A stretch of 64,000 nt of DNA from Miscanthus floridulus (taxonomy: Eukaryota; Streptophyta; Magnoliopsida; Poales; Poaceae). This document shows positions 33,190 through 43,565 of this stretch, piece by piece. The number at the start of each line of letters is the position of its first letter. Position 1 is the stretch's first letter. The DNA lies in contig NC_089586.1 in assembly GCF_019320115.1 (NCBI RefSeq), positions 3,248,804 to 3,312,803 on the forward strand, in the 5' to 3' direction. The translations under genes were made by a program, and so were the position numbers. The notes beneath the pieces are model-generated. The model did not search any database, was not told the origin of the DNA, and saw only the letters and a list, made by a program, of their open reading frames with translations.

Positions 33190-35635
33190 CTAAAAGCCAC
33201 CGTCGCGAGGTCTAGAGTCATATAGATCATGACTTGGGCCACGCCGGGCACGACCACCACGTGGTCTCGCCACCTGAGGCCTAGCACCTTGAGGCATTGC
33301 ACCTCTAGGCCTAACGTTGTGCCTCTGAATAGGCGGTACATGTACGCCATGGGGAGGATGGTACATGTTCCGGTTGTTCAACTCGTACTCGCACCGCTCA
33401 TCTCTCTTCCTCCTAAAGCAAAACTCAGCCAAATGACCATCTCTATGGCAATAGTCATAGTGGTACCTCACCTCTCTCTTGGATGGTGGTTGACTCACTC
33501 TCTTGTGGATGTGGTTTACTCTCTAAGGCTTTTTGGCTTTAGGAAGGGGTGCACTAGAGATGTTGGGTAGAGTATCGAGTGAGTTCCGAAAGTGGTTCGG
33601 TTTGGGAACCCAAACTTGCTTGGATGGTGGAGCTTTTGGTGGTTCTTCAAACACACCATCTTTGATCATAGGCTTGGTAGACTCTGGTGGAGGGATCTTG
33701 ATCAATTTGGGAGTGTTGGTGGGTTTCTCACTTGGGTTCAAACCACTATGTTCACCAACCTTGCCATAGACATGCTCACCCTTCCCACCTATAGCAAAGC
33801 CTACTCCCAATGAGTCAGTTCCCCACCTGAACTGGCTCACCATCATGCCCAACTGAGGCTCACTGCATGACACCCAGCTCAAGATGGACTGAAGTTGTGT
33901 GTTTTCTTCCTCGGTTCCCATCTTGTCGTGCCTGCAGGACTCAAGCTCCAACACCAAAGCTTCACATCGAACACATGTAGTGGTGGTGCTATCTGAGTTG
34001 GCCTTCTCAAACTCAACAAGTTTGGCAACCTTCTCTGCCAACTCAGATTGCAAGCCCGAGTAGGACTTGCATGCACCGAGCAACCCAGAATGAGACTTCA
34101 GCTCATCACATTCATCAAGCAAAACAGCATACTTGGATTGCAAGTCAGAGAGGTTAGACATGTGTATAGCGCACTCATCGCACTCCTCCTCCTCTGACAC
34201 CACTACACCACTCTTGGCAAGCTCCAACTCCTTCAAAGCAACCTCTAGCTGGTCCTTAAACTCTTTTCTCTCGCAGGCAGCACGCTTAAGCAACTTATCT
34301 TGACTCATCAATGTATCATTCATAGTATCAAGCTCAAGCATAAGTGAGTCAAGTGTGGGCGGTACCTCATTTTCATCGTCATCGACGTCGACGTCCTTTT
34401 TGAGCTTTGCTCCACCGTCAACCGCCATAGTGCAAAACCCACCACGGTTTGCACCAGCAACAAAGCAGAGACCGTTGAGCTTGTCCTCACGCTTCTTCTC
34501 GGACTCATCGTCGGTTGAGGGAGAAGAAGAGTGATCATCGTCGGAGTCGTCGTCGAGGTCGCTGAGGGAGGCGAGGAAGGCACGTTCTTGAGCTTTGGCC
34601 TTCCTGCGGTACGCCTTCTTGATCACCTCCTTGTCGAAGCCACCCTTGGCCTTGTGCTTGCCGGAGGTGTAGTCGCGCTTATCCTTGTGCTTGCCGGAGT
34701 CGTACTTGTTGGTGAAGGGCTTCTTCTTGGGGCAGTGCGCGACAAAGTGGTCCGGATCTCCACATCCATAGCATCCCTCCTTTGGGCCACCACTGTGTCG
34801 GCGGTTCAAATGATTGTTGTGAAACCGAGAGAACCGACTGATGATGAGTGCCAACTCATCATCCCCAAGAGACTCTAGCTGCTCCTCTGTGACTGACATC
34901 AAGCACAACAAAGAGAAAGAAGCTTGTGAAGGGTTAGTCAATGAACTTGAACCACTACCTAAGACCAAAGCCATGGTTGGTGCAGAAGGATTCTTGAGCT
35001 TGGCTTGGGTTTGGTAGTCGATCTCTGTGGACTTAAGCTTGCTGAAAAGCTCATCGATGGTGAGGGTGTCATAGTTGGCCGACTCAATGATCGCCGACAC
35101 CTTCACATCCCATACCTTTCGATCAAGGGCATAGAGAAGCTTGAGCGCCCTCTCATGATCACTATAAGGTAAGTTGGCCTTATTCGCTTTCATTTTGTTG
35201 ACGATAGTCTAAAAGCGGGAAAACATGGCATCGATGGACTCGTCATCAAGCTGAGAGAAGTTCTCGTACTCGCGCTTGTACGTCTCATAGAGTCTGGTCT
35301 TGACCTATGTGGTCCCCCTCGTGATAGCTCTAGAGCCTCACCCAGATCTCTCGAGCTATAGTACAATTAGAGACACGCTCGAACTCAGAAAGCGAAAGAC
35401 TCGAGAAAAGCACACTGCGAGCTTTGCTATTTGCGTTGTGCTGATCCTTGTGATCCTGGGTGGTACGGGCCGCAACAGGGAGCACAACGTACGTAGCATC
35501 CTTGCAAATTTCCCAGATGAGCCAATCAATCTCCTGGAGATGCGCAGACATGCGGATCTTCCAATAAGGATAGTTGGACCCATCAAAGTGTGGTGGTTTG
35601 CCAGAACCATGCTCCATGTCGCCTTCGTGGATCAC
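33190..35635 (-). pseudogene. Copia gag (N-terminus, UBN2-like core, zinc knuckles), interrupted
   Basis: The structural protein of the element. The N-terminal piece (35330-35635) has FDGSNYPYWKIRMSAHLQEI; stops follow near 35328, 35308 and 35211. The longest frame (33523-35193, 556 codons) carries ALKLLYALDRKVWDVKV, the CCHC knuckle CYGCGDPDHFVAHC, an acidic Ser/Asp stretch and a coiled-coil-like Leu/Glu region. After another stop, 33190-33498 has a second knuckle-like motif, YHYDYCHRDGHLAEFC, in which the usual first Cys is Tyr. Confidence 0.88.
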
Positions 35636-35664
35636 GGACCGATTAAGGTGGAATGATCCTTAAC

Positions 35665-35678
35665 TAGCTCTGATACCA
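35665..35678 (-). other. Copia primer binding site
   Basis: The minus strand reads TGGTATCAGAGCTA two bases inside the 5' LTR end (CCTTCA-AT-TGG). It is complementary to the 3' end of initiator tRNA-Met, as in most plant Copia elements. Confidence 0.92.
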
Positions 35679-35680
35679 AT

Positions 35681-37476
35681 TGAAGGACCGGAAATGGCGA
35701 CTAGAGGGGGGGTGAATGAGAGTCTCAAATTTCTTTCGAAATCTTCAACCACTGTCCCAACATCAATCCCCAAAAAAACATACACGAAAGATTTGATGAC
35801 CACGACCCTAGAGAAGGGTGGATGCTCCCTCAGAACACAGCGGGTCACCACAGAGCAAACGGAACACAGATCGAAGCCCAAACGAGCAAACTCCCAAAAG
35901 AAAATAGCACTGCTCTTGCAAATATCGGACATGTTTGGTATTATATCGGACACGTCTGGTATTATATCGGACACATCCGGTATGATCTTAGACACGTCCG
36001 GTATTTTCAGCAGCAAGCTGACCAAAAGAGAAAAATCCAAAACCCCATCAAATGGTGTCCAAAAATCATGAAATTTTAACCATAGCTCTTTAGACACCAA
36101 GGGAAGGTCTCCACCAAATTTCAGCTCAAAACTCCAAAGTGAGAAATATTGGACACGTCCTAGATCATATTGGACACGTCTAGTATGAACGAGCAGTTTC
36201 TCGAGAAAAATCAAATCAAGCCATAACTTGATCAAATCAACTCCAAATGACTTGAAACTTTGCACAAGGGTTCACAAGCGAGTAGAAAGGCAACCTCTAA
36301 AGGATCATGGCCTGAAACAAACTCTAACTCCATGAATCGAAGGAATTGAAGAATCCCCCAAAAAAAAAGGTCAAGAACTTAAATTGCTCGGATCTGCGAT
36401 CTCGTGAGGGAATTAGTGGATTTCCTTCGGTGGAAAGCTTCTACTCATGTCATTGATCGATCCAAGGCAACAAGAAACGAACCAAAACCATCCCAAAACG
36501 AAGAAACGAGAGGGGAAACAAGAGGGGACAAAAGGAGCTCGTGAAGAACAACCCAAAATCACATCAAGAACACAACTAAATCATGAATCCCGGAGGGCAT
36601 ACGGTGGTTACGGCCACCGATTCCTTCAAAACCAAGTCACAATTTGAGTTGTGGACCTCTCTCATACATGGAAGCAAACTAGAGGAAGAAGCCCTAAAGG
36701 AGAAAATGAAAACTAGAGGAGGTGAGGGAGATGGGGGCTCCCTCATCTTATTTAATAGGGCTATTACACATTCCCAGTTTTGCCCCTAGATACAAATGAG
36801 TTGAACCGCTAAGCCCAAGGGCGTTGTTGTCCAACCTGGTGTAATCTTGATCCGACGGCCACCGCGCCTTCTCATCGGTAGCTTCGCCTCGATGTGAACT
36901 CCCCGATGCCGCCACGTGCCGTCCGTCCCTCCTCGGAACCTCCGCTCGGGTTTTGAGGCCCAAACCCGTAAACCGTCCATCCGATGGTTTTGAGGCCCAA
37001 ACCATCAAACCGTCCGTGAGTAGCATACTCCATATGCGTTCCCCCACCATCCGACGCATGTCACCGCCGTCCTCGACTGGCCAGCCCGCCAAGTCCTCCT
37101 GAGTCTCGCTCGACTCACGCGTCCGCCGTCTTGACCCGGTCAACACCATCACTCCATGTCTTCTTGCACTTGTTGATGTCCCAAGTGTCAGCCACCACGG
37201 CTAGTCACCTGGCCTCTGGGTCCCTCGGTCCAAGCCTCATGTCCGTCCTTCACCGCTCCTAGTCTGTCGCATGGCACGTCCCTCCTTGACCTTCACCTCG
37301 CCGTCGACCACCGCATCCGAGCTCCACACCTACACAACACAAGCCAAAAGACATGTCGCACACATAGCTTTCGCCATGGTAGGGTTTAGTCACCACTCAA
37401 CCTACTTCGTGATCACATTGACAATCACTCATCACAAAATAAACATACAAGGGTACTTGTCAACCTTGTGTTCGCA
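35681..37476 (-). repeat. Copia 5' LTR
   Basis: 1796 bp, homologous throughout to 26448-28201. It has four palindromic GGACACGTCC-like units at about 35922-36005 (two in the other LTR), then two more diverged units at about 36147-36185 in both LTRs. It carries the element's promoter, but I could not place a TATA box with confidence. Confidence 0.93.
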
Positions 37477-39012
37477 TAGGCGATATGCTCACTAAGTCTG
37501 GCAGAGGTGTCGTCCTCATCCTCGTTCCCCCTCATAGACAACACAATCGGTGATTCAACGGTGTGACCAGCTCACTTTTTTGTGCTCATCTAACTTCTTT
37601 TCCTTGTACCTTTGCATGATCCCACCTCTGTCACATGGGTCCTCGCTGCATCCAATCCCTTCATGTATAAAATGCAATAAGTTAGCAACATGACTATATT
37701 ACATTTAAATCAGGCAACTGAAAAAGGCTTCGAAGACTACTAACTGGCACATAATGAAACAACATGCTCGTCAAGGCCTTGCATCTGTACTCTTGTCTCC
37801 TCTCTTGTCTCCTTTCTTGCCTCCTCCTCCTCTAATGTCATCCATCTCTCCAATCCCTATTGTGATAAGCCCAACGTCAATCAGGTTACAAATACCGCGT
37901 TGTCTAGCAAAACTCATGCATCTTGTCTTTGTGAGATGTTTAATGAAAAGGTTGACGGTAGTCAGGTCCATCCCCTCTTTCGTGCAATTATTGCTTCCCC
38001 TTCAGTTCATCCAAGAACTTAGCTTGACCATCATAACATTCCTCACCTGCATTCTAGTGCTCTATCAAACGATAAATTATATCAATATGTCTTAGCAAAA
38101 GAAACAAAAATACGATTCCATAGTTACCACAAAAAATAACCAACCTCATCATAGTCATCATATGGATGGCAATAATGGCCTATTCCAAGCTCCGAAGGGA
38201 CTCGACCATAGTTGGATTTAACACCACATTCGCACTTGACTGGCGGTGCTTTGTAATTAACCTTTCTTCTTCTTTTGCTTTGCTTTTGGAGGTTTCTTCG
38301 GGCCATTGTTCTTAGGACCATAACAACCACTCCTTAAAACGACACTCGCCATGAATACACCTAAATAATGTGACATTAGTACATGACCATATAGCTCAAC
38401 ATTTCAACAATACACTTGCACTTACTTCATGCTTGTTTGGACACACAAAACTCCAACGTATTGTTAGGGTTGTTGGTTTATCACAACTCGGTCTCCGCAA
38501 TGGCACAAAGGAGGTTCTCGAGTCGTCTAACTATGACTAAGTGCTTCTCCTTAGCCATCATTGGAGGGGGTTAGGGGGATGGTGGAACCCACCGCTCGAA
38601 GTGCTCTCGAGATGTCGCCCCCTCAACCAATCGTCGAAAAGGATCAAGGTAGGTACCTGGGGTCAACTTGTCTGCACCGTCGATCCACAATAAAAAAAAG
38701 CACCTCTTATGGGCCTACACAACAATCCAATAAAATATTAGTAACCTGTAATACAAATGAAGAAGAAAAAACATACAAAATAATTACTTACATTAAAACG
38801 ACTGCACGTGTAGAAGCAACGAAGCGCTGTATCTGGATGTCTCGATTGAAAAACTCGTCGGCCGGACGACCACAGTCATGGTAGTTAGGGACAGGGAGGG
38901 AGTTCGGAGAGATGGGGGCATCTTTGCTAGACTCGTCGGGGTACAATTCTCTAGGATGACCCCTGTATTTTCGCCTAAACTGCTCCTGAAAACATGTCTT
39001 CCATTAATAAAA
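37477..39012 (-). pseudogene. 5' part of the MULE's convergent second gene (GRF-like zinc motifs)
   Basis: Minus-strand coding traces in order: about 39010-38790 (QEQFRRKYRGHPRELYP, PVPNYHDCGRPADEFFNR, QRFVASTRAVV, then a donor-like GT); about 38690-38560 (WIDGADKLTPGTYLDPF, FERWVPPSP, then a Pro-rich/CxCG stretch in a shifted frame); 38330-38124 (KRRRKVNYKAPPVKCECG, then VPSELGIGHYC); and 37560-37477 (ESPIVLSMRGNEDEDD, SARLSEHIA), which runs into the Copia insertion and resumes at 26447. The CxCG...C arrangement is like GRF-type zinc motifs found in plant transposon proteins. The gene is broken by stops and frame shifts. Exon borders are only approximate. Confidence 0.45.
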
Positions 39013-39278
39013 TAGTTCAAATTAAACATAATCAAAACAACACAAATTATTGTAAAATATATTCATTTGCAATGCAAACTAAAAATATACCGACAATTAG
39101 AGCAACAAAAATATGCATGGTAAACATTACTTCTACCTAATAATAGCTTCCATTCATAATAGACCTATCCACCATTGAACAAAAATAAAATGTACGTCGT
39201 TACCGCATGAGGACGAGGGAGGAGGAGCGCGTGGGGGAGGCGGCAATGCGAGGCGCCGGGCGGGGGCCAGGACTGACC

Positions 39279-39554
39279 GTGACGGTTTTATTCGGCTTGC
39301 ATGCGCCACGGATTAGGGCGCGACAGTGTCGCGTCAAGATCGGTGGTGCGGCAGGCCCTGCCCCGTCAAGCGGTCAGCGATCCGGTCCCCGCCACGTCAG
39401 CCCTCTGCCGCATCACCATGCATGGCGCGGCACAGGCATATGGCCGCCGCTAAGGCAATAGGCGCGGCCAAAACCAAAAGTGTTAGTTTAAAAAAACCGA
39501 CCGCGTTAGATTTCAAATTAGTTTCCAAAAAGTGTTAAAATTAAAAAAAAATTC
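39279..39554 (-). repeat. MULE right terminal inverted repeat
   Basis: The inverse of 21741-22003. It ends GTTAAAATTAAAAAAAAATTC on the plus strand. Confidence 0.88.
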
Positions 39555-39567
39555 TCAAAACATGGCC

Positions 39568-40729
39568 CTAGTTTAACTTACATCTCTTCATGTTTTATGC
39601 AAGCAAGCCAACATTGAGACTAAACAATAGCCATTGTAACCTTGTCTCTTTGTCTTTTCATTTTGCTGCTCCTTCTTCAATTTGCCCTGTTCGCTTCTCT
39701 TATAATCCGTATTTTTCAGCTTGTTTTTTTTTCAGCCCAAATAATGTTCTCTCTCACAACAAATCAGCCGCGGGAACAGTGTTTGACATGTTTTTTCAGC
39801 CAAAGCGAACGGGGCCTTTGAGATATGACATGAGTTGGATCATTTGCAATGAAAGCTCACCAAACACATTAATTTATTTGTGTATAAGCCCTATAGCAGA
39901 TACAGGATGTCGTATTATCAACCTATACCATAGCTACAACTAAAATTCGATAGTTTACACAAATATTTAATTTGGTTAGAAAAAAAAGTAATAGTATAAG
40001 AGATCATTGGTCACACCCCTATTCCAAAACGTACATGAAACTTTAGCTTCATAGTTCTACGGCTCCTCTATGTACAAAAGGGAAAGAATTGTCTCATTTT
40101 GTTATTGTCCCCTAGACACAAATAGAACTAGGTAACATAACAATGATTGGAAGCCAAAATTTGAACCAAAGCAAATCCAGAATAATCCAAGTTTTTAGAA
40201 TCTATAGGCAGATCGATGTTAATGGGTGTCTCCCATAGTACCAAGAGAAAATAACTAGTCAAAAATACAAACACCTATTCCACATTAAGAATTAAAACAG
40301 CTTATTCCACAATTTGTAAACTTTTGTCCGCAGGCAACTCCTTTTACGGGTAAAGGACTGTTGATACCTAATAGGGGGGGTGGTTAAATTAGGCTTTAAA
40401 AAAATCTACTCTAAATATGGCCTTTAATTTCCACTTATCAAGACATGTGTAATAAAAATAATCTATCTAGATGTACAACTAAGGTTCTGAAAGTGTGTTG
40501 CTATCTATAACCACAAAGAGTTATGCAATCTATGTTCCCCAATCCTAATTCATTCAACGAACACCTAGCAAGCTAAACTAAAAATTTTAATCACACAACC
40601 TAGGTTCACAATTAAATGTGGAAGCTTCATTGTGATAGAGATGCAAACTCTCATCGATGACTCCGGTGTTTTTACTGACGTATCAAGAAGCTCATGCTCC
40701 CCTAGTCCTCAGGGGTCCCCCTCGCAAAG
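39568..40729. other. Intergenic sequence up to the assembly gap
   Basis: Holds the hAT-like MITE at 39685-39815 and otherwise AT-rich sequence with no coding similarity. The last 100 bases before the gap (40630-40729) are open on + but unrecognised. Confidence 0.45.
39685..39815. mobile_element. hAT-like MITE
   Basis: The ends CCCTGTTCGCTTCTC and (inverse) GCCCCGTTCGCTTTG pair. The inside has TTTTTCAGC and CTCTCACAA(C)AA(A)TCAGCCG blocks shared with the element at 17522. Confidence 0.75.
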
Positions 40730-40829
40730 NNNNNNNNNNNNNNNNNNNNNNNNNNNNNNNNNNNNNNNNNNNNNNNNNNNNNNNNNNNNNNNNNNNNNNN
40801 NNNNNNNNNNNNNNNNNNNNNNNNNNNNN
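40730..40829. other. 100-N assembly gap
   Basis: Exactly one hundred N, the conventional size for a gap of unknown length. The true distance and even the order across it are unknown. Confidence 0.99.
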
Positions 40830-40871
40830 ACTGTGATCGGTGAAGTCAACACTGGACAGACAGAAACTTAC

Positions 40872-41023
40872 ATCTTCTCGCGCATGGCGGTGTGCAGCAT
40901 CACGAACTGCTGGTCCGTCGCCGGGAGGCCGGCTGCGTCCTCCACCAGCTGGTGGTGGTGCGCTTGGCCGTTGGCGCCGCCGGTACCAACGCTGCTGTCG
41001 ACCTGGTCCATCTGCCCCGACAT
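40872..41023 (-). pseudogene. First-exon module of a KIX-like (HAC-type N-terminus) protein, copy c
   Basis: Minus-strand exon from ATG (41023-41021) to a GTAAGT donor (exon ends AT in phase 2). It encodes MSGQMDQVDSSVGTGGANGQ, then QLVEDAAG and TDQQFVMLHTAMREK. The same layout occurs at 52172-52278 and at 46138-46260. The MREK(I/M) end followed by the phase-2 split matches the start of the KIX-like helix bundle in plant p300/CBP acetyltransferases (family from memory). No matching second exon lies downstream on the minus strand before the gap, so this is an orphan exon or continues across the gap. Confidence 0.45.
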
Positions 41024-42749
41024 CCTGCACAGGTGACGATCTGGTGACGGAGACGATGGGACGATTTGATCAGCCGTACGGCCGCCGGCGACGGTGGCGG
41101 GGAGAAGCGGAACGTTGGTGATTTATGATCTTGGGGATCGTCGAGGCTGAGCGACCGAGGAAGCTATGATTCCTCAACGCCAATAATAACAATGAAAAGC
41201 ACCACGCAAGCTAGGGTTTTGTCGGAGCTCCGCGGTCGCCGCCCACCGCCCCGCGCGGGCGAGCTAGGGTTTTGACGAAGACCCTAGCTCGCTCACGGCG
41301 CCACCTTCTTCCCCTCCCCCTTCCACCGCCGCCATGGTCATGCTCGTCGGCCCGCAATGCCGCGACGCCCCCACCCTAAACTGGCCTGGCCGCCTCCACC
41401 GCCGCTAGGGCCCCTAACCGCCATCCAGCCATCCCCACTGTCTCGCCGGCCTTCCTCCCCCAAACCTTTCCTTTCTAAGCCCGCCGGAGTTTTGGAAGAT
41501 GAGAGGGAGAGCTCGCTGGAACACTAACTCGTAGATCTAGGAAAAGCAACAGGAGGAGGAAGCCGCCCACCTCGTCATCGCTGCCGTCTCTAGAACCCGC
41601 CGCCGCCGCCGGAGGCGACAGAGGGAGGAGCCGCCGAAGAGGAGAGAGGGAGGAACCGTGGCGCATGGAGAGGGAAATGAGTGCGGGCGTCGGGCGTGAG
41701 TGTGTGTGCACATGGCTGGATAAATACGACAGTGCGTATTAAGTTATTACCATAATTAATAATAATACAAGCAAGAATCAACATCACACCATTTTTGTTT
41801 TTTATAAAGGAAACCGGATTCATGCCCTTGCAAACAAGGGAATCAGATCACATTTTACAAAGAAATACAGGGACGGTCCTCTCAACTACATATGACTCTC
41901 ACCTAGGTCCCAAGCTATTAAACTACTCAAAGAAATACAAGGACGGTCTCTAACTACACGTGACTCTCACCTAGGTCCCAAGCTAACAAACTACTCGTCT
42001 AGGGTCCCTAATCTATCAAAGTACTACAATCCTAGTCCAAAACAACCTCTTCACAATCCTAGTCGAAGACAAATATAACGAAGGCAATCACGAAACTTTT
42101 TCTATGAACTCTATGAACAATACAGTTAACTCTTGGTCGTTACCACAAGTCTGTCACCGGCTATTCAATGTGTATGAACGAAGACAAACATGAAACTATA
42201 ATTACCAAGTTAATATATCTTCATGGTTCAAGTGTATAAACAATACAGTAAACTCTTGGTCCTCCTCACGTCTCCACCACAAGTCCAATACGTACAATAC
42301 CTTTATGCAGTTTTGACCACTAGCATGCTGCATTTCTAGCTACAATAAGGTGCACTCCTAACACTTCTCCTGACTACGAAATTGGGGAGTGGTTAGTGGC
42401 CTTCAAGAGATCAGCTACTCAGCAATGAGGATCAATATTGGGCGAAAATCAGCTGTACTACTTCGGGCTGTCCTCAAGAATCCATAGCACTTGTAAGTGT
42501 CATTCATGCATTAGAAAAGGAATTGCCATGAAATAAATAAAGCCTCCATAAATCAAGATAACGTAGTTCGCATTTCCGGGTATTTTATTACTCAGGACAT
42601 GTAGGAATTTGTGCTTGCTCCAAAAGTCAGAACGGATCCACATATGCTGCGAATGACCAAATTCTTACTGCATTTTTCAGTAAGGGATGTTCTGAATGCA
42701 AGCAAGGAGAGAGCAAACACGATGCATGACGTATTAGTGCAGAACTTCA
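41024..42749. other. Upstream GC-rich region of exon copy c and intergenic sequence
   Basis: 41024-41470 is GC-rich and resembles the promoter and 5' UTR of a minus-strand gene. It is alignable in places to 52279-52440 (GGACGA, GATCAGCC(G/A)TACG, GGGGAGAAGCGG blocks). At 41865-42000 the sequence (T/C)GACTCTCACCTAGGTCCCAAGCTA occurs twice in tandem. The rest shows no gene. Confidence 0.45.
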
Positions 42750-42838
42750 CTAGTTAAAATCCCGCTCTTCAGCATGTGTGGATGCAAACTGGAGGCGAGG
42801 GATGCAACAAACAGCTCAGATAGACCATCAAGATTCGC
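42725..42838 (-). pseudogene. Exon-like fragment behind an SF3B3-like intron end
   Basis: The minus strand has an acceptor GATACAG at 42839-42845 followed by an open stretch (NLDGLSELFVASLASSLHPH). I do not recognise the product. The intron sequence before the acceptor (42850-42895: GTTTGAAACATGCTGT in minus sense) closely matches that before the last SF3B3 exon (54255-54300), so this may be a badly diverged duplicate of that exon region. Confidence 0.3.
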
Positions 42839-43565
42839 ATCCTGTATCAGGCAACAGTATGCATCAGTGACAGCATGTTTCAAACTACATTTGCATTATC
42901 CAAACACAATTTAATGTGTTATCTGATAAAAACAAATACTCTGGATCTTCTGTTTTGAAGCTATTGCTAATCAGCCACACAGCAAGTAGTCACTTGTAAC
43001 CCCACACTATTGAGGTGAATGGAGGTGAAGCAAATTGCTAATTAATTGCAGTTTTTTTAAATTATTTGTGCCAGTGTAATTTATCCAACCTCGGGACTAG
43101 TCATCGCAAAAACATATAATCCATTGGAAACAACCGCTATGTCCCCATATTCTTCCTCTACCCCCGCTCCCCTCCCCTCTCTTTCTCACATGCTGTCACC
43201 TGGCTTCAACCTGGTAACTCCCGCACAACATCGAGCCTGCTACCGCTGCGCAGATCCGTATGTCATCCCCATCTTGCCAACATATTCAGACTTCAGAGCT
43301 TGACAAGTTTAATCGCCATGCCACTGATAATGGTGGTTGACCACAGGGGGTCAAAATTGTAAATAGTTTTGGTCCCAGTCAAATTGGGTTGCATGAAAAA
43401 GATTAAAATGTTAAAATGCCACAAGGAAAATATACCTGATTTGAGCTGGATGAAGATGGTGTCTGCCGTTGGCAGCTGTAGGTTTTGTTGATATTGCTGG
43501 TGCTGATCAACCAAGGTCTTAATAGCAAACTCCAACTGTGGCTCAATTGGTCCCTTCATCATATT

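Larger units (their letters stand above)
26448..37476 (-). mobile_element. Full-length Ty1/copia LTR retrotransposon (minus orientation)
   Basis: Two long LTRs (26448-28201 and 35681-37476) flank 7.5 kb of internal sequence. In sense (minus) order: 5' LTR, tRNA-Met-type primer binding site, gag with zinc knuckle, protease, integrase, reverse transcriptase, RNase H, a non-coding 1.6 kb with 63-bp repeats, polypurine tract, 3' LTR. Integrase before RT makes it Copia. The large gag with knuckle CYGCGDPDHFVAHC, long LTRs and extra 3' region suggest the SIRE/Maximus lineage (inference). The insertion duplicated TAGAG (26443-26447); the right flank now reads TAGGC with one base lost, but the next 30 bases continue the 69-bp repeat of the target. 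The coding region has only a handful of stops, so it is a fairly young, inactive copy. Confidence 0.93.
21741..39554 (+). mobile_element. Mutator-like element (MULE) with ~270-bp TIRs, interrupted by a Copia element
   Basis: Long terminal inverted repeats lie at 21741-22003 and 39279-39554. They share, in inverse, TTTTAACACTTTTTGGAAAC, TAATTTGAAATCTAAC, TTTTTAAACTAACACTTTTGG, CGCCTATTGCC, TGTGCCGCGCCATG, GGGGCAGGGCCTGCCGC and GCCGAATAAAACCG. Flanking direct repeats TCAAAATA (21733-21740) and TCAAAACA (39555-39562) differ at one base and fit the 8-9-bp MULE duplication. Removing the Copia insert (26448-37476) leaves about 6.8 kb, a normal MULE size. It carries a mudrA-like gene on + and a convergent second gene on -. 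Both are degenerate, so the element is not autonomous now. Confidence 0.88.
21561..39567. mobile_element. MITE split by the MULE (halves 21561-21740 and 39555-39567)
   Basis: The left terminus is GGCCTTGTTAGTGGCGCTTC (21561-21580). Near 21719-21733 the inverse motif GGAGCCGCGTGAAGCGCCAT appears, but the expected end (a version of AACAAGGCC) is missing there. It is found on the other side of the MULE, at 39555-39567 (TCAAAACATGGCC). Joining the two flanks gives a normal MITE right end, so the MULE inserted a few bases from the MITE terminus. Confidence 0.7.
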
